DNA from: Tetrapyrgos nigripes
Lineage: Eukaryota > Basidiomycota > Agaricomycetes > Agaricales > Campanellaceae
Assembly (NCBI GenBank): GCA_013368315.1
Contig: JAACJM010000017.1
Location: forward strand, 62,001 to 126,000
Direction of reading: 5' to 3'
DNA length: 64,000 nucleotides
The notes beneath the pieces are model-generated. The model had not been told where the DNA came from, searched no databases, and saw only the letters and a list, made by a program, of their open reading frames with translations. Positions 21,316 through 32,569 of this stretch are shown piece after piece; the first letter of the stretch is position 1, and every line of letters begins with the position of its first letter. The position numbers and the translations under genes were made by a program.

Positions 21316-22034
21316 ATGTTCGCCAAACTCACCGTTCCTTTTGTCTTCATGACTGCTTTGGCTGGCACAGTCCTTGCCGCACCTACTCGCTTGAGTGAGT
21401 TCTTCCTTTCTATTCTAGTATATGGAGACTCATTTATCAATCTTTATATGATCAGACGCCCGCGGCTCCATCCATTCCTTCGAAAACTGGGGAGGCATCT
21501 CCTCCTTCGACGGCTTCGACAACTTTTACGGCTCCGACAACTTCTCTGGTTTGATCGCCGACGAAACCGTCGTCTCCCAACAGAGTGAACTCGTCTGCCA
21601 CTCCGAAAGTATCGAAATCATCCAACAACGTCTTCTTGTTCTCCAAGAGATGGCAAAGAAGATCATCACCGAGCAGATTTGCGAGGTTGAAACTCAGACT
21701 GTTGTCTTCCATCAGTTTATCGCTTCTGCGAGTCACTTCTCCTCTGATTTGTTGCACGTCTCTGGCCATCAGGTTGGGTATGACTCTGCCATTGTTGGGC
21801 ATTATGGAGATTTGATTGGCTCGGATGGTTCGCTCAGCACTGTATGTGTTTTCGTTCCTTCGCTTTTCAAGTTGGAGTGTCTAACGCAAAACATTATTCT
21901 AGGACGACTTCGGATTCTCCGGTCACGACCTTGGCAATAGCTATGTCACGGTTTCTGGCAGCAACTGGAACGACCAGACTTCGCCTGCTTCTGTCCAATC
22001 TGCTTATGGTGCTGCCCAAGCAGCGTCGTTCTGA
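21316..22034 (+). CDS. Small secreted protein, copy 2 of an inverted pair
   Basis: Exons 21316-21394, 21456-21841 and 21903-22034 encode 198 residues with the same signal peptide and intron positions as copy 1. Visible differences include NARGSIHS for NARSSIHS-type sequence, EMAKKII for EMAKRII, STDDFGFSG for STNDLGFSG, and AAQAASF for AAQVASF. Both copies keep open frames and splice sites, so both are probably functional. The signal peptide and lack of a membrane anchor point to secretion to the cell wall or medium. The family role is unknown. Confidence 0.92.
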
Positions 22035-22582
22035 AGATTATGATACACTACTGTTTTTACGACTTTGCGATACCTCAGACGGACAAGTTCGGACTAAACA
22101 TAGGTAGACCTAGCTAGAGGAACGTCCCTTGGTCGTACATAGATTTATTTGTTTTATTTAAGTATATAATTGCGAGTTGATTTCATGATGGAAGTCATTG
22201 CCCCGATAAGGCCGAAAATCCAAATGACGCCTGCCCTAAAGTAGCTTTTCGACGCGCCTAGGCCTAGAACCAATCGCTACTGGTTCTCTACCAGCTTCTC
22301 CACTTGGTGGACTTGTACTCTCTCCCAACTGACTTTCCAGGATTGCTGCGTGGCTGATGATGGATGGTCCATTGAAGCTGTAAGTGTAAAAGAATCCTCG
22401 TAAGTCGACTTTGTCTGCTCTACTTGACCTGCTATTGATATCATCCCTCAACAAGGTTAGACCGGAACAGTCCGTCGAGGTTTTAGGTTCAAAAGAAGCC
22501 CAAAACGTGTGCTCTGACAACCCTCTTCTCCTCCGTCCAAATCCCACTCTCAGCCAAAAGGACTTAGGCGTTTCGATTTCAG

Positions 22583-24627
22583 ATGGACTTTGGCACTAAT
22601 ACCAACGGGTATGTACTATTTTCTTGTCAGGAGCCGACATCTTACTCACTATTCTCATTCCAGTCGAGAACGAGCAAACTCTGGTCGGAAAAACCATAGA
22701 CAAACTAAGCCAAAAGCAGGGAAGGGAAAGAAACCAGCGCAAGTTACCAATCCTAGGCTACAGTGCATTTGTGTGCGCTGTGGGAGGACTCTACTAATTT
22801 CTGATTATGGAAACATACAAGGAGATAGATGCGACCGCTGCTCTGGCCCAGGCGCAGCGGATGCAGACGTCGTCCACTTGACCTCAAAACTCAACAATAC
22901 ACACATCTCCTCTCAGGCTCAGGCTCGGATTCCTCAATGGAAGCCAGGAGATCTAGACGAGGAAATCATCGACACCGGACCCGCATTCCAATCAGCTGTC
23001 CAAGTCCTCTCTACATGTCACACTCTCATTGTCGATTGCGAGGGACTCCATCTCGGGGTACAAGGTGGTGTCTTGTCACTCCTCTGCATGCGCAGCGTTA
23101 GCGTCTCTGGAACTCCCCATTCCTACCTCTTCGACATCCCCTTGCTCGAACGTGCCAACGTCTCCCTCCAACCTGTCTTTGAGTTGCTCAATTCTGCGAA
23201 TATTAGGAAGGTGTTCTATGATGGTAGAATGGACTTTTGTGCAATCTACCATCGTTACTATGGCCCTAGGCCGGGACGGGGCTCAGGCTTCAACAATCTC
23301 ATTGATTTGCAACTAGCGGATGTGGATTCTAGGGTAATGAGGGGAGAGACGAGCGATGGCCAGATGAAGAGGTTGTTGAGGTGTTTACCGCATAGTCAGG
23401 TATCTAAACCGAGGAATGCGGGGAAGTATACGGATGTACACCTCCTTCAGGGGCTTGGGAACTGTTTGATTGAGCATGGAGTAGCTGCGCCTCCGAAGGG
23501 TAACGGTGAGCAAGTCCGCTTCAGTTTAGTCTTGCACTTTTGACTGATTCTTCTACGCCTTCCCAGTTGATCACTCCACATGGATGAATCGTCCTCTCAC
23601 CGACGAACAACGCTTCTACGCCGCCAACGACCTCTATCTCATCTCCCTACTCCTCGCGCATTTCGAATCAGCTGGATACCTCTCTCAAGACCTTCCGGTT
23701 TGGAGTCAACGATATATTTGCCTATGGAGCGACAGTCAACCCACGGAAGGCAGCAGATATCGCTCTCATCCACTTCTTCCACTAGAAATTCTTCGTTTTG
23801 GTCCCACTTCTACCTCTACCAACAACACCAACCCGAGTCTCAATCGGCGGTGTGACGGATGTCAAAGATACCTTTCTATGTCTTCGTTCCCGGGTCTAGG
23901 CCCAACGAATGAGGCTCAGAGTCGCGGCTATGGCCGTGGAGCGCAGTCACAATCGAGCGGTAACGGTGGCCAAGAAGAGAGTTTCTGTTTTGTTTGTATG
24001 GCAATACCTCATTGGATCAAAAGGCGAGAACACTTTGCAGAACTGAAAAGGAAGAAGAAAGAAGAGAGGGAGAAAACAGAGGCGCAGAAGAGAGGGGAGG
24101 AGATGGTGAGGTTGTTTGGGGGTTTACCAAAAGCGCAAGCGCCAACGTCAAGTGCATCTGCTTCTGGAGTTGCTGATGGCAATGGAAATGGGCCGGGGCC
24201 GGGGTCGGGTGTGGTACCTGTAGCAGCTGAGCAAGGTCCCAGTGGTGTGGTGACGAGGGGAGCGTCTGAGCAGTCCCAGAGTGGCGATAGTGGTGGTAGA
24301 GGCGGTAGAGGCGGACGCAGGCGTGGACGTGGGCGCGGGTTACAGGGTACGGACACTGGCAGAGGTGGTCGGGGTACTACCATGGCCAGGGGTAGAGGAG
24401 GTGGTGGAGAAAGAGGTGGCTCAGAAAGAGATGGACGTGGTAGAGGTCGTGGTGGTATAGGTGATGGGCGTGGTGGTAGAGCAAGACGTGGTGGTGGAGC
24501 AGGACGTGGTGGTGGAGCACCAGCACTTCCTCCAGCACCAGCACTTCCACCAGCACCAGCACCAGTACGTCCTCCACCGCCACGTCCTGCTGGTGGAGGT
24601 GGTGGTGGTGGTGGTTGGTGGCATTAG
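22583..24627 (+). CDS. RNase D/EXD1-like 3'-5' exonuclease-domain protein with Cys cluster and RGG-rich tail
   Basis: Exons 22583-22608, 22664-23505 and 23567-24627 encode 642 residues. A basic N-terminus with C.CVRCGRTL...CDRC (possible zinc ribbon, residues about 45-75) precedes a DEDD exonuclease domain: LIVDCEG (Exo I, D and E), FYDGRMDFCAIYH (Exo II) and RFYAANDLYLI (Exo III, YxxxD, so DEDDy class). A second Cys group, CDGCQ...FCFVCMAIPHW (about residues 390-450), is followed by a coiled Lys/Glu helix and a low-complexity RGG/Gly-Pro tail. The layout suggests an RNA-binding exonuclease. The annotated stop lies in a (GGT)n tract. Right after it another frame continues an RGG-like tail to 24727, so the true C-terminus is uncertain. 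The start at 22583 was chosen because its 26-nt exon joins in frame. Confidence 0.85.
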
Positions 24628-24908
24628 GAGAGGGTATTCCAACCGAGGTCGAGGATATAGTGCCAGGGGCAGTGGTCGAGATGGCCATGGTGGCCTGGGT
24701 ATTGATTCTTCCGTGGTTGAAGCCTGAGGTCTGGTACTGGCCTCCTGATTGTGGTTTGTATTTTAGGAAAGGGAAGGGGAATCAGATTATCTTGTGTGCT
24801 TTGCTTTTCATTGTTGTCATTTTGCTACTGTGCTACTTGTGTACTACCTCCAACTTGTAACTTTTGACATTCCAATTGTACCAGTACTCGCCTTTCAATT
24901 CGCTTACC

Positions 24909-25677
24909 CTACAAATGTTGTTCCCCAATCTCAACCTTCTCAACTCCTTCCAACGCCTTCTCTCTGCGTTCTTTCACCTTCGGGTTTTCCATATCCTCAA
25001 TCTCGGGAATGCCCACATTTTCTGGACCATATGCAAACCATCTTTCATCAGCGCGGATAGCTAAGTCGTTTCCACTCATCATACGTTTGTACATTAGACC
25101 TGAAGATTCAAAGGTCCAGTCCTGCCAGTGGGTCGTGAAGGTGAGTAAGTAACATTGGAATTTGACCAAGACTTTAACCAAGAATGAAGCTGAGACAGAC
25201 CTCAAGACCGTATGTACGGAACCATTGACCAGTACCATCGGGCTTGTCGTTCCATTCATAGAAGAACTGCGTGCAATTGCCATGATAAAATCAAAAATTG
25301 AGCAGGAGGCGAAAAAGACATACCTGTACAGCGATCTTATTTTCCGTGAATGAGAACAAGTCCTTCCTCAAGCTTCGCAAATGACAATTAAATGAGAATT
25401 GAGCTTTTGGCCAAAAGACCAAAGTTGCGATCATGCGAAAAGGTAGCATAGACACATACATGTACCAATGCTCTCTCTCCCACTTTCTCTTCAACCACTT
25501 CTCTACATCTTCTCTCCCTTTAATAAAATCCGCACGATTCCGCCAAACAGTGCCTGGTGTGTATGCGAGCGCGACTTTTGCTGGATCTCGTGTGTTCCAG
25601 AGGTTTTGGGCGGCTTTGACCTTTTGAAGGGCTGATGCAAAGGTGAAAGGAGGTAGGGGAGGGCGTGTTATGGACAT
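24909..25677 (-). CDS. DUF1348 (SnoaL/NTF2-like) protein
   Basis: Exons 25677-25460, 25372-25324, 25266-25201 and 25121-24909 encode 181 residues. The N-terminus RPPLPPFTFASALQKVKAAQ, then WNTRDPAKVALAYTPG, WRNRADFIKGREDVEKWL and FYEWNDKPDGTGQWFRTYG are the defining blocks of DUF1348, a single NTF2-like cone domain of about 150 residues common in bacteria and fungi. The cavity of such folds often binds small molecules, but no activity is established for the family. The C-terminus is extended by a charged helix (about residues 155-181). The sequence shows no targeting signal. It is transcribed towards the exonuclease gene; the two stop codons are about 280 bases apart. Confidence 0.93.
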
Positions 25678-25909
25678 TTTGGATGAGGATGATTGTAAGG
25701 AGATATCGATAGTGCAAGCATCTTAAATACAGCTGCAACTCGTGACAGTGCGAGATTCCACGGAGATCTGTTTCTTTTTCCGAAGTGTAATTATAGACGG
25801 ATGTACGCTGCTGACAAAAGAAAGACTCACTGACCACATCATTGCCCGTGCGTGCGAGGCTTCGGAGACTTTGCGAGCCCGGATACGACGTTCACGTAGG
25901 AATGGTCTA

Positions 25910-26298
25910 GTAGCCTAGCCTGGTATCCAGCCGCTCCCGTAGGGAGCGCTTGTAAAAACGGAGATAAAAAATGGCGTAGACACGATTGATGGCAGTAAGC
26001 GAAGATCAGGCACAACGCCTCAGCTTATTCCTTGCTTTCCGTCTGCCCTTTGTTTGGAATCCGTTAGTTTTTGACCTCGCTAGACTTGTTCACCCCTACT
26101 ACTAATAATCGTCGTCTTCTGAAACAAAAACTTGGCAAAAACGTTGGCAAGATAACCAGAAAAGGTATATCTATGCGAGGTTATTCACCATATATAGGCA
26201 ATAGATACTTAGTACTTAACGCTTACTGCCATGTCTACGCCATTTTAAACTCCGTTTTTCCAAGCGCTCCCTACGGGAGCGGCTGGTCCCCAGGCTAC
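25910..26298. mobile_element. TA-flanked MITE, ~389 bp, with ~85-bp terminal inverted repeats
   Basis: The left end (GTAGCCT...CCAGCCGCTCCC) and the complement of the right end align for about 85 bases with small indels, including a 9-base one near GGCGTAGACA. Each arm contains its own small palindrome CGCTCCCGTAGGGAGCG. Both ends abut TA (25908-25909 and 26299-26300), the target duplication of Tc1/mariner-type elements. No reading frame is present. It lies upstream of the DUF1348 gene. Confidence 0.8.
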
Positions 26299-27510
26299 TA
26301 GCCATACCCGTGGAGGGCGGCAATGCCTCCAGGACCGCTGGAGGCCACCCAGCCGCCTGCCAAAAATGCACTCAAAAATGTCCACCCCAGGTATTTTACT
26401 GTAGCTGCTCTTTATCTGTAACATCGCATAGTCATATTCAAATAGAATCATCTTGAGCAGGGCGTGGTCGGAGGGAATCAGGAATATCGAAGATTTGAAG
26501 GAATTAGATTTTGTATTTTCTAGTATACTCCAAAACAAGAGAAACCCCACGACCACGTACTCGAGAAGAAAGTATTTAGTATAATCTACTCCTCAGTTAC
26601 ATAATTACCGTGACTAACGCGTTATGTCACGCGAAACTGTCACGACTCTCCCGCAAAAAAACCTCATAAAAATGGGTATTATTGGTATGATAGTATCCTA
26701 TAGTCTTTACAATGTGCATAATCATCTTTTAATCGCAGAATAGCCACGATCCGTGGCCATCTACTGGCATACGACGGGGAGGATGGTTGGGCAGACGGGT
26801 GCGGACAGGTTCTGAGGTGGCTATGCGCTTATGTCATGGACGCGTCGCGACTATAGTACGTCACTCTGTCATATGATCTCGGAGTGGTAGCCAATTGGAG
26901 ACGTTATTCATTTACCACTTTAGCGAAAATCGGTAATCATCTTTCCATTGAAGGCCTTCAGAGGCCTTCCCGAACTCCGTCTATTTGCCTTCCACTGCAA
27001 CTCCGAGAGGATGACGACCACAAGAGCTATAACCGTGGCTACCTGGTAGGAGTAGATTCTGACAAGCATCAAGCTCTAGTGTGCAGCCTTGGGGATGCGA
27101 TGCAAACACTCCAACTTGAAGGTAGTTATAGATAGTAGGCGAGATGCCAAGCCTATTTATCTGATTTCATTGGACAGGTACGTTGATAATCATCAGGGGA
27201 TGTCCCGAGATGTTAGAACGATTTTGTGCGTTGACTGCAAGTTGTTTGACCTGCAGGAATTCGGAAATTACACGTTGTTCATGAATGAAGAGCCAACGGT
27301 GAACTCACCAACGTCTGGCCATAGAGGACCAGGAGGAGGAGGAAAGATGCTAGGACACGCGCAAAAGCGCTAAACCAGAGTGCACGGCTACCGATTTTCA
27401 TAAGAGTTTCCGATGACATCGTCAATGCGCTGTTTTTTGATCGCACTCTTTCTCCACTTCCATCATCATATACCCTCTAAAAAGCTCTTCTCTACCTCTG
27501 ACCTCGTAAG
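26299..27510. other. Intergenic region, no gene recognised
   Basis: About 1.2 kb. Short open frames at 26884-27135 and 27089-27373 show no family resemblance. The last ~100 bases (pyrimidine-rich, before 27511) look like the leader of the next gene. Confidence 0.5.
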
Positions 27511-29549
27511 ATGGTCCCTCCACACTCGTTTAAGGGTCTCCGACTATATTCCTCCATTCTAACCTTATCCTTACTCCTCAACCCAATAACTGCAGTCAAA
27601 TGGATTTCCATTCCCTCTGTCAGTGTGAGCGAGATTAATGGGTGGAAGGAGTTGCCTATTGTTCCTGGCGCAGACTTGATTACAGACTTTCCTATTGAGG
27701 GGACGTCTGCGACTTTTGTGAGTGTTGACTTCATCCTGACCTTCCTCCCTACTTCGTCCTCCGTCTCGAACCGAACAGCACTGACGCGTCGTTCATCATC
27801 GCTAGCCCGTGTACCAAAGCTCTGGGTTGGACAACGAGGCTATCACGCGTGCTGTCATCGTTTCAGGCGCTCAAGTGAGTTTACTCCTTGCCAAGCACCC
27901 TGTGTGTGCTCGTCCTAATTCATACTGACTGTATCCTGTGCTTATCGTGTGCGCATTCTCAGGCTCGCGATCATTGGTCCCGTATGTATTTCCACACCTG
28001 TCTTACATGATTCCCCTTAATCCTTTTCTGCGCAGACTTCATAACAATCGAGAACGTCCTCAACGCACTCGCCGGGAATGATTCCTCCTTTGACCCTAAA
28101 ACCATTTCGATATTGTCACCTTGTTTCTTAGACCAAGCAGACTACGAATCCGGTGCTGCCAACGCGAGCAATCTATATTGGTCATCTAGTGGGTGGTTTA
28201 CGGGACATACAGCAGTTGGGCCTGAGATGATCACGGTGGATGGTGATCATGAAGAAGAGGATGAGGATGACCGTGACAAAGTGAGGAAAAGAGACTCGCA
28301 GCAGGTGAACAGTGGAGCGACTTCAATAAGCTCGTTTGACGTCCTGGATAACATTGCAAACCATTACATGGATAAGGAGACGTATCCTAACCTACAAGTG
28401 AGTTTCAAATCCACTTTTAGCATCTCTCTTCCTCCTCTTCCCTCTGTTCTGGTTCCGAAAATGACTAAACGACTTCGACTGACTTAACTTTTGCTTTTGC
28501 CATCTTCATCTTTCATCTCATGATTCGCAGGAAATAATCTTCGTCGGCCACTCTGCCGCAGCTCAGCTCTTGCAACGTTATGCTGCCCTTCGAAAACCGA
28601 CTGATAATGATGAGAGTATCCACTTTATGATCGGTATGTCATTACCTGCGACCCTTCTGTTTTTCTTCCTATACTCACTTCTTCACCCACCATGGCACGC
28701 ACAGCCAACCCAGGAACCTACCTCTGGCTCACGTCTGACCGTCCAGTAACAGTCGACTCCGACAATAGTAGCTGTAGTGGCATAGACGACTACAAATACG
28801 GCATGTCCAGCAGCCTCGTCCAGTATTCCAATCAAGATTTTGCGCAAATCGGTAGAAAGGGCGTTGTAAAGAGGTATCGAGAGAGGAATGTTCATTATGC
28901 GTTTGGTACTGTGAGTTAATTTTCTTGTTCACAACTGCCTGCCTTGACTGAAAAGGCTGGGTTGAAGTTGGGTTGAAGAGATAAAATATCTAACTGACTG
29001 ACCCAAACACGTAGGCTGATTTCGGAGTTGGAGATTATGCATGTCAGGCTATGGTGAGCGAGGGATCCGGATTTATTGGCCAGTCCAGCCCAACTAATCC
29101 GCCTTTACAGACTCAAGGCGCAACACACCTAGACCGCGGGATGAACTTTATCATGCTACTACAATCCATGGTCGGCGGGGTGCCTACAACCCACACCGTA
29201 GATTGGATTGATGGTATCGGACACGACTTTGAAGGGATGATGGATAATGAGGCTACTAGTACTAGGGTGAGTGGAAACAATTAAACCTTTGCGCATGCTA
29301 TAGCGTGACAATGTGGTTAACTAATCCCTTCCTTCCCTTCTTCGCTGTCAATAGCTTTTCAGAAACTCCTCTGCTAGCTCCACTGGTGAACAACCTGCAA
29401 CGACTAGCGTGTACATAACCACTGCTAGTGCTTCGGAATACGACGGAGACGATGAGAATAATTCTGGTCGCTCCGTTCATGCCGGTTGGCTGATTTTGAC
29501 ATGTACAATCTCGACATTGTCGGCTGTGGTCGGGGTATTCTTGTTGTGA
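27511..29549 (+). CDS. Secreted/anchored alpha/beta-hydrolase-fold protein
   Basis: Nine exons (27511-27717, 27806-27874, 27963-27981, 28036-28397, 28531-28633, 28705-28910, 29015-29053, 29111-29266, 29355-29549) encode 451 residues. A signal peptide (SSILTLSLLLNPITAVKW) is followed by a hydrolase core: PVYQSSGLDNEAITRAVIVSGAQ (strand before the oxyanion region), the nucleophile elbow IFVGHSAAAQLLQRYA, an ANPGTYLW block, YGMSSSLVQY, and the His motif GIGHDFEGMMDN near the end. The C-terminus ends in a hydrophobic helix (GWLILTCTISTLSAVVGVFLL), consistent with a GPI or transmembrane anchor. Fungal relatives share this order of blocks. The substrate is unknown. The elbow reads G-H-S-A-A rather than the usual GxSxG. 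Two exons are very short (19 and 39 nt). Confidence 0.85.
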
Positions 29550-29826
29550 CGAGCTTGTGTGTTTCTGCCCTTGGTTGTCCTTCCAATTCTTTGCTACATC
29601 TTGACACCAGTCCCTTATGGGAACCACATTTCATACATACACCTATTACACAGTACGTTTGGTCATTTCACGACAGCTATGACAACAGTGGACATTTGCA
29701 TTCTAACTAGAGACATCTTATTGGCACAAGACTACGGTACATTTATATAGTTATCTCCCGTAATATGATTTCGTGGATACATACTTCTGTCTAACATGCA
29801 GCCTATAGTTCGGGCATACACCGAAC

Positions 29827-31899
29827 CTAATCCGTTTCACTACTGGTGGTCATCGTCACTGATCCCAACACCTCCGGCTCCGGCTCCGAATCCGCTTGTA
29901 CCCCCACCGACGCCAGATTCGGATGGAAATACAAGTATGCAGCCTTCACACTCCTTCCCTTCTTCCACGAAGTGTACTGTGACTTTGGCAGATGCTTATC
30001 CTTATCTCCAGGCAAATCCTTCACCGTCAAATGCACTTTCAAGCACCTCAGCGACCTGACGAGACCTTCGTTTGTCGACATCCGAATAGGTGAATCATAG
30101 GCACGGGGAAAGGCGGGAGACGAATGGAGAGTGACAGTGATCTCGATCCAGATACATTCACGAAGATGGAGATGATTTTCTGCAACAGAATGAAAGTTGT
30201 AGCCGTCGGTGAGGGGGAAGGAGAAGTAGACCTGCAGGACGGAGAACAAAAAAAAAAAGTAGGAATGAGTTGTGGAAGGGAAGGAAGGATAGGAAACCGG
30301 AATACGTACTATCGGGTCAATCTTGAACATGGAGAACATATTGACGAGGATTGGCAAAAGCCTCTCGGCTGCTGGCGCTTTGGGTTTGAGCGTATAGGGG
30401 ACATCTATCTGAAGGAGTTTACGATATAGCTGATCGTGAACGAGGTTCTGGACATCACGCTCAATCCCTTTAGAATTCTCCTTCTCTTTGAGACTCTGAG
30501 CGCAAGACTGCTGAACGATACCCGCAAATACCATATCGTTCTGCTCTCCCTGAACTTCGTCCACTTCCACATTATCTGCGTCAATAGTCGCACCTCCAAT
30601 AGCTGTCTTAACCCGATCCGTTAACCCCGATAGCTGCCAGAAAGTATACGAATACTTGAGCTTCCCTGGTATGGTAACGACGCTAAATTCCATCATCATT
30701 CTTGAGCGTGATTCATAGACCACCTTCCACATGTTGCCTCTGACCACGTCGGCTTCGGGACCCATAAGGATAGGGATAGCAGGAGTGAAATCAACGGCCA
30801 TAGAGGAGTCATTTGGAGTCTGTGGGAGATCTATGGGCTCCAGAGTGATCGTCCAGCAGGAGAAATCTCCAACGCAACGAGGGCTCGAAGTACGGAACTC
30901 GGAATAGGGGCGTAAGTAGTCGACGATAGAAGGCAGCTCAACCATGGTCCACCCTCGTTGGATATATTTATCCCGAGCCGCTTGATGTTTGTTCTCCTGA
31001 GTAACGTAAAAAGGTGTTTCGACGGAAATGCGGTCATGGAACGTAGCCCGGGGAAAGAGGGAGTAGGCATGGGAGTGAGAGATGACGTTCATGACACATG
31101 CTGTTCATATGATCAATAAAGAGCGACTATTAGAAGGAAAACGACGTGGACTTACTCGAGTGAAACCGAAGAATAATTTCCATTGGAGCTTCAGCGCACG
31201 CAATAATCTGGATCTTCTTTCCACCCTTCACAAAGTTGAAGACTTCCGAAATGCCATTGCTCATGTACCCCTGCCAATCCTCATCGCCTTGCTGGTTGGC
31301 CACTCCAGTAGGATGAGGCCCATGCGCATCCTGCCAATCGATAGCAGCCTGCAACGCCTCGTTGAAATCGCTAATCTGTTGATTGATAGGCTGGAACGTA
31401 TATCCGACTTCCTGAAGAAACTGTGCCACGATGAGGACTGAGACAAGCCTCACGTAGAGGTCCAAGTCCGAATTTGAGTATTCCGTAAGATCGAAGAATT
31501 GCAGTGCGGTAGAGCCTGAGATGAGCATGCGAGTATTATACTGCATGACACGGAAACGAGGGATATCTTCAGGCTCGAAATAACGCGATAGGACCTTGGA
31601 AATTTTGAAGGCACGACCATTGAAGGATTTTACAGCCCGGCTGGCTTCTTTACATGCGAGCGCGTACCGCAGTCTTTGGACTGGTGAAAGTTCGCGTATG
31701 AATAGGTCCTGTGCAGTGAGAGGTCTTCCGGGCGTAAGTAATAAAACAGATGTAGAAAAGACATATACGTACAGTAGCATTCTGAGACCCTGGTGAGAGG
31801 AGGTGGTGGTTGAAGTCAGACCATGACAAGCTCAAGCGACGCGGATAAACTTCGTCTGAAACTTCTGGAAGCTGAAGTTTCTCAGGCTCGAGTCTTCAT
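29827..31899 (-). CDS. Agaric-expanded protein with nucleotidyltransferase-like GS...DLDLY core
   Basis: Exons (minus strand) 31708-31156, 31100-30310 and 30231-29827 join in frame, preceded by an exon open from 31895 to 31773. The protein starts with a PEVSDEVYPRRLSLSW segment, then LSPVQRLRYALACKEA (F-box-like helix region), MLISGSTALQFFDLTEY, NSDLDLYV and FVKGGKKIQIIACAEAP. A long C-terminal half with TCVMNVISHSHAYSLFPRATF and CVGDFSCWTITL follows. I recognise the whole as a large, uncharacterised agaricomycete family. The GS followed about 15 residues later by D-x-D resembles the NTase superfamily core. No in-frame ATG opens the first exon; the nearest ATG (31899-31897) is out of frame by one base, so the start is unresolved. 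An additional 5' exon is possible. Confidence 0.75.
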
Positions 31900-32569
31900 G
31901 CCCCTATTCCCAAAGTTGTTGCTTTCATAATATTACTGTACTGGTTCTTTATTTACGCACTATGCCCACACCCTTGCTGTTAGTATTCATAGCTGACCAG
32001 GTATTCTATTTTTAGTCAGCTAATCTACTCTCAATTCTTAAATTTTTCGCGAATTGGGGTCAGTGACTTCGGACACGGAACTTTTCGTCGAAAAATTGCC
32101 TTTTTTGGACATTTTTGCCACGAGTTTCAGTTGTCTTTTCGTGTCCGAACTGTTGTGACCTCAGACAGCTGAAAAAAATTTCGCGCAGTTGGGGGGGGGC
32201 GTAACTGCAGATACACGAATTGATTGAGATGGTACAGTATGCTTCGTCGCATTCCATGAAATAAGGCCATTCCTACTAGATAGGACCATTCTTCTGAATT
32301 GAAGCCTTTGAAAAGTGGTAAGATTTTGCTTCGAGTCATTTTGGAGTCATTCAATGTTCGTAACGTTCATTCCGTCGGAAGCCGTACTGACGCGTCACGG
32401 TCAGCGCAAACCGTGCAACTGCTGTAGTAGTATGTACTACGGACCCGCAACGTCTAAAACTACATTGCTTATCAAGTTGGTTAGTGAATGCGACTTATGA
32501 TAACAAAAACCAACTTCCCACTTTGATTCTTCAAAACGTCCCACTAGTATCCACGCTCTGTATCAGGTT
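31900..32569. other. Divergent intergenic region with a short inverted motif
   Basis: Separates two divergent genes, so it should contain both promoters. An inverted pair TTCGGACACG (about 32069) and CGTGTCCGAA (about 32140) and a run of nine G near 32190 are the only notable features. Confidence 0.5.

Larger units (their letters stand above)
21053..22367 (+). repeat. Right arm of a head-to-head inverted duplication
   Basis: Reverse complement of 19128-20432. Similarity can be followed outward past the stop codon to the GGTTCTAGGCCTAG and CTCTCTCCCAACTG blocks (about 22245-22340). The arm contains normal numbers of CpG. Confidence 0.9.

Noticed and set aside
24377..24727. His-rich and Trp/Thr-rich frames over the exonuclease tail
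   Set aside because: These are other frames of the Gly/Pro low-complexity repeats. Only the short RGG-like continuation after 24627 was kept, as a finding.
32060..32200. Inverted 10-mers and poly-G considered as another MITE
   Set aside because: Arms are too short, with no target duplication or extended complementarity.
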